Assembly (NCBI GenBank): GCA_004764695.1
Contig: SMSO01000032.1
Location: forward strand, 8,762,668 to 8,826,667
Reading direction: 5' to 3'
Length of the DNA: 64,000 nt
Origin: Schizochytrium sp. TIO01
Lineage: Eukaryota; Sar; Bigyra; Thraustochytrida; Thraustochytriidae
The notes beneath the pieces were generated by a model, which saw nothing but the letters and a program-made list of their open reading frames with translations, made no database searches and was not told the DNA's origin. A program made the translations under genes and the position numbers. How positions within the stretch are numbered: position 1 is the first letter of the stretch; each line of letters opens with the position of its first letter. Shown in pieces: positions 55,472-64,000 of this stretch.

Positions 55472-56821
55472 TTAACAATAGAAACTGTTCTTTCCTGCCG
55501 GGATCCATCGGTCCTTATTCTCACCTTTCGCTTCATCAATCTTAGAGTGATAATTATTCAAACCACGTTTGAAATTTTCAAGAAGACGAGCGAAACCAGG
55601 GCCCAGACGGCCCAAGTAAGCTTTGAACTTTGCCTCAAATGGGTTGTAAACAGCACTTTCGCGTGTGGTGATATTTTCGAGCTTAGCGTACATATCTGGG
55701 TATTTCTTTACATCACGTAGACTAATGCCTGCTTTGCCTTGTTGCTTGCATTTCTCGTAGAGAATAGACTCGAGAGACCACCCAAAACGAAGAGCAAGGA
55801 GAAGAAGAAAGTCGTCAAGGTTGGATGTAATTCCAACCATAGAATACACTTGCTCGGCACGAGCCACTTCTTCAGCAGGGTTGCCTGGATGAGCAACCTC
55901 GTTACTAGGGTTGAGCCAGTTGCATGACTCGCAAGGACGAGATGCGGGGTTTGTTAGCTCTAGTTTCTTCAAATAACGCCTAAGTGTCATCTTCTTTCGC
56001 GCAGCATCATCGCGACATTGGAAAGGCTTACGAAGTGGTGCTACGTCAGGATTCGCCCCTTCATAATTGCACTGGCGGGAAGGAAGATTGATGAAATAGT
56101 TCCGGTTCAAGCGCCACGTGTTCCATGAAACATGCCGGCTCATCGGCTCACGAAGTACCGTGACATAGACAGGATTTTGAATGCATTGATTCATCCATTC
56201 TGAGCGCGGTGCATGCATAAAATACATTTCATAGTCCTTGCTGTCAGAGCATGAATGGGAAGTGAGTACTTTTTTTTTGTACTCGGTCGCAACGCGAAGG
56301 AGCGACGCTGCTACTGATGTACTACCAGTTTTGTGAAGTTTGATGAAGATCAAATTACGATTTCCCGTCGTCTTAAAAAGATCAAATTCTGCGTCTTCTG
56401 CAGCTAATGCGACGAGCTCCTGTTCAGCTAATGCTCTATTTCTTTTCACCTCATCCTCGTCAAAAAATGTGCCCAGCTCTGCGAGTCCAAACGAAGAAAG
56501 TTTGCTAGTCAGCATTTCTGCCTCAGCTTTATCAGTAGTCGTGTCTTCAGGCTGCTCATTAGAATCTGAGCTCGTCCCATAGGAATTATCGTCACCTCTG
56601 TCGAGATCTGAAGTTTGACTGTTGTTAGTAAAGCCGGAGTCCCGGAGCAGCACGGGAAGACCGCCAACACCTTCGGTGATGCTGTCGGCATATGTACTTG
56701 TGTAAATAATAAGAAACAAAATAAAAAACCCAAAGAATACCGTGCATTGGCGAAGACGTTGTCGTTGTTCAAGCGACTTGGCTTCCGCTTCATCACGAAG
56801 TCGCCGCTCGACGACTGACAT
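55472..56821 (-). CDS. Type II membrane carbohydrate sulfotransferase-like protein
   Basis: This 449-residue protein starts at ATG 56821. A basic cytosolic N-terminus (1-26) and one TM (about 27-46, CTVFFGFFILFLIIYTSTYA) give the type II topology of Golgi enzymes. A Ser/Asp/Glu-rich stem (60-130) follows, then the catalytic domain. The PAPS 5'-phosphosulphate loop is FIKLHKTGSTSV (159-170). The 3'-phosphate site is VTVLREPMSRHVSWNTW (220-236) with R224 and S228. Both fit the galactose-3-O-sulfotransferase/heparan 2-O-type group (FxKxHKTGSTT, LRxPxxRxxS). The likely role is sulfation of glycans during secretion, using PAPS. Several Cys pairs in the catalytic part fit a luminal fold. The acceptor cannot be inferred. 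It is a single exon. Confidence 0.85.
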   Translation of the reverse strand: MSVVERRLRDEAEAKSLEQRQRLRQCTVFFGFFILFLIIYTSTYADSITEGVGGLPVLLRDSGFTNNSQTSDLDRGDDNSYGTSSDSNEQPEDTTTDKAEAEMLTSKLSSFGLAELGTFFDEDEVKRNRALAEQELVALAAEDAEFDLFKTTGNRNLIFIKLHKTGSTSVAASLLRVATEYKKKVLTSHSCSDSKDYEMYFMHAPRSEWMNQCIQNPVYVTVLREPMSRHVSWNTWRLNRNYFINLPSRQCNYEGANPDVAPLRKPFQCRDDAARKKMTLRRYLKKLELTNPASRPCESCNWLNPSNEVAHPGNPAEEVARAEQVYSMVGITSNLDDFLLLLALRFGWSLESILYEKCKQQGKAGISLRDVKKYPDMYAKLENITTRESAVYNPFEAKFKAYLGRLGPGFARLLENFKRGLNNYHSKIDEAKGENKDRWIPAGKNSFYC

Positions 56822-59365
56822 CTCACCAGAGCGGTTCCCAGATTAAACTGCTCCTAGCTATTCCACAAGGACCTCTCACAAGTCCAGCGAAACGCACACA
56901 GTACACAGCACGCGCGCACTTCTGCGAGTGCCAGTGGCCCCTGAGTTGCGGTTTTGCCGGCTCCCGTTCTTCTCGTGCTGTTGTGCAAGTGGCTCCAAGA
57001 GAGCGTGGGGCGTGGCAGGCTAAAAAGAATCAAAATCAAAAATTAAAAAACAGGTGCAATGTCTTGCTAATACTAATCCGTAACAAGGTATAGTAACCTC
57101 TCTACTATCATCTTTTTGGCATAATTGATTCTTTTACCCAAAACCAAAGATGGATAAAAACAGCATAACAGAAGACTGTCTCAGCACTACTCGCATTGGT
57201 TTACGAAACAAGATCCCGACTGCAACAAACAACCTAACCTCTGTCCAGTGCAACGTATTGCAAACTGGCCCCTCAATCGTCAACTGCCGAGGAGCGGTCT
57301 GCGATCGAAGAGGCACTAATGTCGTCGATGTAAAACATGTCATCATTTCTTTTAACCGAAAATGTCGATTGTTGATGTTGAAGACAAGTGCGACTGACGG
57401 GGATCATTTTCGGCAATCGCGAAAGGGTGAAGTTTTTCGTCCAATTGGGTCTGATGGGTACACGAAACCCCTCCAGGCGTGACGAAATAAGAACATCTCG
57501 TGCTTAGGCAATACATGTCTTCTTGACGGAGAGCAGCAGCGTACCCATTGGCAATTTGCATTTTATGGTTTGGCAAGCAGAGTCTTGAAGCGTCATCATC
57601 TTCAACGTCTCGGTTATCAGAAGCTCCAATGACAAGTGGACTCCGATTGGAGAAAGAAAGAAATCGAGAGTTTACGGGCGCGATGCGATTCCTAGTGTGG
57701 CTCATCCTTTGCTATATTAGGTTCCCCAGAAGCAAAGTCGATCCGGCCCAAGTGGATAATCCATCACCTCAAGAATCCGTCGCAATGCCTCAAATCATGG
57801 GCTCAGATAGTCCAGTCGGTCAAACCTTGAGTTAAATTCAGCCAGTAAAAGGGCTATTTATTATGTTGTTGCGTTGGCAGCAGTTTAACTACATCCAGAA
57901 GAAGGCCGATGGAACTACTGAGTAATTAATCTTTGCACGCTCGAGTACCCGAAACCAAAATGTCTCCTCGTTCCAGTGCCGGAAACCCGAGAATCCTTCG
58001 AAGTTTCCTTTCGCGCTAAAACTACCTTGCGATGTCCCTCTCTCAGTGTCTGGTGGAAATAAATTAAATTAACCTCGATATGCAAATGCCAATGGCAATT
58101 GCTAGATGCGTACCCATACATCCCCTCAAGTCGAACAAGCTCTGAGTTCCAGCACGTACGACCTCCAGTTTGGGCAAGGAATTCATTCCGTTGAGCCCTA
58201 ATTCGAGACAAGCGAACAGAGAGAATAGATTTAATTCATCGTCGTGGTCGGAAATGGACCTAGGAATCGCTACCAGGTAGTTAGAGCTATCCTAAGTGTC
58301 AAAAAGGTGAATGGATTCTGCAGAAAAGACGTTCGGTCTATAGCTGCTGAAGTGCAAGAAAAGATAGCCACGTCGGAACTGGCGGTGATAAGCCACGGTA
58401 GCGAATCAATTGATTGCATCATTTGTGGTGGCGGACAACTTCAAGGGTACAGGTGACAAGAGAGGTACTCGCGTACTCAACCCATTCTTACATGTATTTG
58501 TATATATCGTGACGAATTAATTGGAACCCTTGCCGGATAGGGGTACTCGAGCCAAGATCGGTACTTGCAACTTGTATGTATGACGACATTATAGATGAAT
58601 AATCAGAACGTCGAAGATCATTTCAGATGGAAGTATGCTAGCGAAGTCTATGAAGGTTTATCCTGCGATTGAGTATCTGGTTTCCCTTTGTATACTTACG
58701 AGGCAAAAAAGACGACTAGCAATAGTTGTATTGGTGGGAAAGGCTGAAGTCATATCAAAACAACCATGATGACATCACCGTTGATCTAACGCAGGAAGAT
58801 TCGACTCTCGAGAATTTAGAAGAAAGCTTGATGGACGAATGATTCTATGTTCTTAACGAGTTGTGAATCCCAGAGGAAAATCATATCGAGACAACTATAT
58901 AGGTACTAGATATAGTACATGTTGAGCAGGATGATTGGTGTATCAGCGGAATAGAAATATAAGAGTACATAGAAGGAAACTGCGACGAAATTGCAATGAC
59001 GATAGATGAGAATTATGAATTGCAATTCATAGCATGTTTCCTCGTTTTGTAGCAGAAATTCGGGATTCTTTGAAAGTACCAAGTTAAGTTGGACACCCCT
59101 TCAGATGACTCTGTTTCATTAATGTATTGCAACCGTATATTCATACATTTAAGAAATAGCACGTGTACAGAAAATTTCGCACTGTATCGTTATACCGTTA
59201 CTGCATTGAAGTTTTGAAAAAAAAAAAAAAAAAAAGAAACGCAGCGCAGTTCTGCAGAAGAACGTATGAATACAAACAAACAAACAAACAAACAAACAAG
59301 TAGTCGCGCACAAAAATATTTTAATAGATGCTTAAAATGCGGATGAACTTTAACGCAGCATATTT
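56822..59365. other. Gene-free region
   Basis: The first ~200 bp is the sulfotransferase promoter. Open frames at 57150-57482, 57352-57705 and 57548-57835 overlap on both strands, and those at 57915-58211 and 58244-58456 are short. None shows a domain, but 58244-58456 (VGNGPRNRYQVVRAILS) could be a decayed gene or element. An A run lies at about 59218-59235 and AAAC repeats at 59272-59300, just beyond the 3' end of the CinA-like gene. Confidence 0.45.
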
Positions 59366-60036
59366 CTACAGAGAACTTGTGGCATGAAAGTCTTCAAGGG
59401 TGTCAGCCAAAAGATCAAGGGCTGCTGCAGTAAATGAGGTCATATTTGCAACCCGATCGCTTGAGTTAGTTTCAATTAAACGAACTGCCATAACAGGCTT
59501 TCCGGTGCGGGGATGAGGCGGTCCCGCAACTCCCACCGCAGTAAACCCAGATTGAACTCCAGGGATGTAAAACTTGGGACCAGAAGTTCCGGACTCTACT
59601 ACACACCAGTCAGTGCGGTAGTAGTCCCGCATAAGAGGAGCAACGGTCTCCGCAAATAACTTCTTGCTCTCAACGTAGTTCTCACGGTTCTTGTAGTTAT
59701 TCTCACGATCGAACACTGACGCTGCTTCAAGGACATTCTGTGGTAAGAACTTCTTATATCCTCGTCCAGAATAAACCACACACGAGGAAACAAAAAAGGC
59801 ACTTGCACCGGCACACCCAAGCAAACTCGCACTACAACACTCCAACATTGGATCAATCATCGCCCAGAATGCCATCATTTCCAGTTAGTCCTTACGTCAG
59901 TCCGTCTGAGACCCAAACCAAGCAATGAGCCCAATACTTACCCGATCAGGCCTCCCGAGGTGGCCTCCACCACCGAAACCCGCTGTTTATGCTTAGCCAG
60001 CAGCTTTGCGGCTCTCGTGGCGCGCTCCACGTCCAT
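59366..60036 (-). CDS. CinA C-terminal-like protein (PncC family), two exons
   Basis: Exon 1 is 60036-59942 and exon 2 is 59831-59366, giving 186 residues. The intron of 110 bp begins GTAAGT (59941) and ends TGTAG (59832), with ACTAAC near 59885 as a branch box. It splits a Gly codon after two bases. Splicing joins RVSVVEATSGGLIG to ASLLGCAGASAFFVSSCVVYS. This restores the family core AESxxGG-LI-xxL---GAS-xF-----VY at residues 22-52, followed by AVGVAGPPHPRTGKPV, the V-GxAGP...KPVG-V motif. An unspliced reading starting at 59878 would lose the first half of the core. Bacterial members (PncC, CinA C-domain) deamidate nicotinamide mononucleotide. Here the usual AESCTGG is VEATSGG, so activity is uncertain. 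MDVERATRAAKLLAKHKQ at the start resembles the first helix of the family. Confidence 0.82.
59832..59941 (-). other. Intron of the CinA-like gene
   Basis: A 110-bp intron with a GTAAGTATT donor, an ACTAAC branch-like box about 50 bases before the 3' end, and a TAG acceptor. It is the only intron I can support strongly in the window, because joining the flanks restores a conserved protein motif in frame. Confidence 0.8.
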
Positions 60037-61037
60037 CGTTTTGATGTCTTGTACTCGGATAATCGCCGACCACTTCTCGCGCGCTGATCCCGTTCTGCAG
60101 AGACCTGTCTAGAATCTGCACAACCCATTTTCATCTGACTCTTAAAGTAGAACAGAACATGTTTAGAACGTGAAGGCCTTGACATTGTGTGTTTTGCACA
60201 GGAACATCGAGAACATGAATTTCACAAGTGCTTACCTCTAGAGGTATACCTACTTTTGAAGATCATTTATGATGATGACCCTTTGAAGTTATACTGGGAA
60301 ACGACTTGTGCTTAGCCTAGCGGTCATGAAAGTGCTCATCAGTACAAAATGAAGTATCGACTTGTTATCCACATACTATACAGTGCACAGGGCATCCAAG
60401 TGCTAAATGTATTACAACAAGCTATTTTGTTTTAACTTTAAAAAAAGATTAAAACCATCTGTTTTCTGATGAATTTATTTAAAATAGTAAATGTTTGAAA
60501 GATGTTAAATTAGAAAAAAAAAAAAAAAAAAAAAATTTAAAAAGTGACTCCGAAGAATGATTCTAAATATAAATGAGCACCTAAGTAATCAAAGTTTTGC
60601 TCTAGGGACACATAATTGCTCACATTTAGTATTCTTGCCCATATTCACTGATATAAACAAACAGCCACACGTCATGAACCACGCATGATGCAGGTTTCGT
60701 GTGCAGAATTAATTTACAAGTAATTTAAAAAAAGAAAAAGTGAAAAGACATAAATATATTTTTAAGATTCAAAAGGTGCGTGCTCACGTGACACAAAAAA
60801 GGAGTCCCCATTCCTTGATAGCTATAATAGATACCTAAGAGCGAGAAGTCAAGATTTGCCGAGAGGGTGATAAGGTGTGCACTAATCATTATTCAAAGAT
60901 TGAAGCGGGTATCTGAAGAGCCGAAGGAAGAGAATGAAATCTTTATCGCAAGATCAGTCGGAGAGGAGTCTGATTGAAACGGTGTTGGTCTGAGGTATAA
61001 ATCACAATTCATGAGTTACAGTTTAATACATTTGTAT
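60037..61037. other. Intergenic region
   Basis: Upstream flank (promoter) of the CinA-like gene, then AT-rich sequence with an A run of about 22 at 60514-60535. No gene recognised. Confidence 0.5.
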
Positions 61038-61960
61038 TTATTTAACAGACCGAGGCCACGAAACCATGGAAAAGCTTTGGGCCACAGAGTAATCGATTCC
61101 ATTATATGGCTTACAAAAGGGAATAACTGACTCAGCACCACAGTCAGTATACATGGTAGAAACACTGCGAATTGCTCCCACTGCAGTCATGGTAGGGATA
61201 TACCACGCCTTGTACCCTCGGGTAGAAACTCGAGCTGAAAAGTAATCACCCATATACTTCTTCAAGTTGCCTATGATCCCTCGAAGAAATGTTGAGCAAT
61301 ACTACTACATCATGAATGTTTTAATTTCATATACCTATGTTTTGTTTCCCCAAATGACAAGGGAGGCGTTTGAGAAAAACTTCAAACAATGATTTGGTGT
61401 GTGCATCACGGTAGTACGTAATCTAAAATTCCGTTGCTGGTTCAACTTTAGAGAAGCCAAAGCTCCCACTTTAATAAATCATGAGTAGAGTTCGGCGGTG
61501 ATATCTCTAGTACTGTGTAAAATTTTGCATGATATTGTACAAGAGATGCGAGATGATTTAGATTTGGGTGAATAAATTGATGATTGGTTTTTGTTTTACA
61601 GTTCATGTCCTGCCTATGATGACGCTCTTGAATTTGCACAAAACGAAGCAGGGTTCGATGACATGAGTTGAAGTTTTAAACTTTGACGGCTATGCTTAAC
61701 AAGGGGCAGCATTGGCGGTTGTGTTTCGTGGATCAAAAATGTGCCCCGAACGAATTGCATTGTAGGCTTGCGAAGCGTACTTGAAGTGGGACATTGAGCG
61801 CTATATTTCCCTTACCCGTGCAAGTTTGTAACATCGCCAATCTAGTATAAACTCCAACGATATAACCCCAAGAGGTCGTTGCAGTTGGCATCTTTGCATG
61901 CATAGCAATAGAAACGGCCGTGATTACTAAGAACTGCACAATCAGGCTTACAGCTAAGCC
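61038..61960 (-). CDS. Possible spliced gene, two exons, unknown product
   Basis: Two - strand segments look coding. The upstream one (about 61950-61818) reads LIVQFLVITAVSIAMHAKMPTATTS (hydrophobic, then polar), then VGVYTRLAMLQTCTG, and runs into a GTAAGG donor at 61817. The downstream one (about 61279-61038) reads IIGNLKKYMGDYFSARV, then STRGYKAWYIPTMTAVGAIR and a Cys-containing tail ending SMVSWPRSVK before a stop. Acceptors CGAG|G and ATAG|G at about 61270-61280 share the donor's codon phase, so the frames would join. The implied intron of about 540 bp is longer than the 110 bp seen in the CinA-like gene. ATG at 61900 (MHAKMPTATTS) could be the start. I do not recognise the product, and the model needs RNA evidence. 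Confidence 0.3.
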
Positions 61961-64000
61961 AAAGTTTCAAAGTACCTAGCACTTCAAGAGTCGTGCCATA
62001 TTGTCTGCTCGCTGGTCCCCAAATGGACTCCGCATTAAAATCCGACGCGAGATGGTAGTTGAACGAGCCGTGTTCTTCAACCCGAAGTGCGTGTGCGCAG
62101 CGAGCTGCGCGGAGGTGGGTGTGCTGGATTAAGCAAGAGAAAGAGACAGCAAAAGGCCAACTAAATATGCCGCCTATAGTCTACTTGTGACCTCCTATAG
62201 CTTACTTTTGCAACTCTAAACCTCATTATATGGTATGATCCTCGTACTCAACTTGCACGCACAGGAAAGAAAGAATGATAAAAGGGCTCCTTAGCCTGAG
62301 TTGAGCTCTGATTCAAGATTTGTGTTTAATTTCAAAGAAGATAAGAACCAGAGATGAAGAGAGCAATGCTCGTAGCCACTCTACGTATTATTTACTGATA
62401 AACCCTCTACCTGGGTATGTATGTCCCTGTGTATATTCACTTATGCAGCTTGCCTTGCTCTTGTAAACCCACGATCCCTTTGTCCAACACAGCTTGCTCT
62501 GAAGCTGCCTTTCATCGCTGTCCATTGTCCACACGTGCCGCTGTCCCTCTCCAAACAACCTACTTTACCTCATTCATTCAATTCATGCATTATCTCTGAC
62601 CTTTGTGTGTATGAGAGTGTGTGCGAGAGTGAGAGAGAGTGTGTGTTTATTCACATACGTACTAAGAGGTACTTAGGTAGATCACCAACTTTAGCTCTCT
62701 TAGTTCTTTCTTCCCAGCTCCTAGTGTAGTCTTAGCTGAAAGCCTGAGAGGCTCGAGCCAGCTTGGCGCGGCTTTCTATGTGCCGCTCGGGCTCATGAGT
62801 TGCTTGCTCTAGAAAGCGTGGCAACAGTGGCAGCGATGGAAAGTTTGGCAAAGAGGTGCCTTTCATCGGCGCGGGCTCCGGCTTCTGCCTCTGCAATGGG
62901 GCCTAGCGATGCCCAGCCAAAGGGCTACACGTGAAGGAGCAGCTCTGGTTTGTTTCTTCGTCGTTTATTTGCCTCTTTCTTTGCATATTTCTTTCTTTCT
63001 TTCTTTCTTTCTTTTTGTATAGTTCTTTCTTTCTCTGCCAGCTCACGACGTGTGTATTCTGGGACTAGGACTGCACTATGCACAGTTATGGATAACTGGA
63101 GACTCGCTGAGAGATGGTGTGAAAAAGGTCTCTCCGCTTAAGAGCTAGGAACTGAAGACCAAAGGAGCGAAGGATTGGGGAGGAGGTGGAGGGAGGAGGC
63201 TGAGAAGCCACGCTTAAGAGAGGCCGCAAAAGCCACGGTTTGCAGGCGACCGTGCAGACGCAAGGTCGTCGCTCAATGAATGTTTTTGGCTTTGGGGATA
63301 GCGGGCTTTTGATAACTAACTGCTTGTGGAAAGTACTTTTGTTTCTTTTACTCCTCTATCCTGGAAGTGAGGTTTCTCCGAGAGGAGACTCGTGCTGGGT
63401 AGGAAGGCTCTTTAAAAGTTATTTTGCTCAGTCTTGTGTTGCACACACATGTTTTCTTTATCTTTTATTTACGCCTCCCATTCTAATTCCAGTCTCTCTC
63501 TGTTTCTAATGATAGTCTTACTCTTTCTTTCCTGTTTTAACATGTCTGTTTTTCATTCGCTGACATAGACATAGACCGTCCTAATGTGCCCTAACACTGC
63601 ACACTACGGTAGTGGCTAAGTGTCCTGCTAGCCCATAGGTTTCTCCTGCCCTTGAATAGCGCTCTTCTAGATAATAAAGTAGTAGTGAAGCTCCAGAGGA
63701 GAGAATCAGAGTTCTCTTTACCGGGTGGTGCTAGATAGAAACCTAACGACTACAGTAAGCAGCACTCACTGTGTGAGAAGCTGTTCCTGTTCAAAAAGCA
63801 TTCTCTCTTCTGAAAAGAATTCCTCCTCACTCTTTAGCAGTACATGATAAATAACACTCATCAATAGGAATATGTTAACCGTGAAAAGGAAAAGAAAGGC
63901 CCCATTGGTAGGGCCAGATAGGGACAACCGCTAAGCGTGGAGCGGTCGAAGAGGATCTGAGATGAGCTGAGATAAAAGGGCCGGCCCCAAAGCGGATAAT
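61961..64000. other. Gene-free right end
   Basis: No gene recognised. It includes a GTGTGTGAGAGAG run near 62605-62645 and a CTTT run at 62994-63014. Frames at 62417-62729, 62950-63141 and 63240-63509 have no domain. Locally GC-richer sequence lies at 62750-62940. Confidence 0.45.

Noticed and set aside
57150-57835. Overlapping frames on both strands
   Set aside because: They compete for the same DNA and none has a recognisable motif. At most a decayed gene.
59599-59856. 85-codon frame overlapping the CinA-like gene
   Set aside because: Different frame of exon 2 with no motif. The CinA reading explains the region.
1-64000. tRNA, rRNA or spliceosomal snRNA genes
   Set aside because: Reading for B-box-like GGTTCRANNCC and rRNA landmarks gave nothing I could fold into a convincing gene. 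tRNAscan-SE and Rfam searches would be decisive.

Overview
The window is nuclear DNA of a eukaryotic microbe. Nearly all genes are single open exons of clearly eukaryotic families: Rag GTPase, WW-HECT ubiquitin ligase, mitochondrial citrate carrier, NAT9-type acetyltransferase, AAAP amino-acid transporter and Golgi-type sulfotransferase. One gene has a short intron with canonical GTAAGT and AG ends and a CTAAC branch-like box. Few introns, a Cys-less pentameric ligand-gated channel and an ovothiol-type methyltransferase domain would fit a heterotrophic stramenopile such as a labyrinthulomycete. That placement is a weak inference; no marker here settles it.

Layout. 1-17.2 kb is gene-dense: the 3' end of a RagC/D-like GTPase (+), AAAP transporter (-), pentameric ligand-gated channel (+), FN3/WW/HECT ligase (+), a two-TM protein (-), a NAT9/OvoA-methyltransferase fusion (+), a DUF1295 membrane enzyme (+) and a four-TM protein (-). 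From 17.2 to 55 kb there are only three convincing genes, all on the - strand: two related Cys-rich two-TM proteins (27.0-27.5 and 37.3-37.7 kb) and a citrate carrier (41.9-42.8 kb). 55.5-60.0 kb has a carbohydrate sulfotransferase and a two-exon CinA-like gene, both -. A possible two-exon gene lies at 61.0-62.0 kb (-). The rest, to 64 kb, has no gene I can support.

The most unusual part is 19.3-25.4 kb, which has no credible protein gene but carries three layers of repeats. These are a 177-bp tandem duplication (19.35-19.70 kb), a diverged array built on TGCGAATTT/TGCGAGTTT (21.3-22.4 kb), and about 22 small stem-loops (23.2-25.4 kb). The stem-loops share the hexaloop AAGGGA while their stems change sequence and keep pairing. 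Most copies also have an outer helix separated by a small internal loop or bulge. G-T appositions in the stems are tolerated only in the sense that pairs as G-U in a + strand RNA. This looks like a long structured non-coding RNA carrying a tandem set of protein- or RNA-binding hairpins, and I know of no described family that it matches.

17.3-18.7, 28-31 and 43-53 kb are crowded with tri-, tetra-, penta- and dodecanucleotide microsatellites. The long open frames there are by-products of repeats without stop codons. The genes do not form an operon or pathway. They are ordinary dispersed eukaryotic genes, and their neighbourhoods say little about function.
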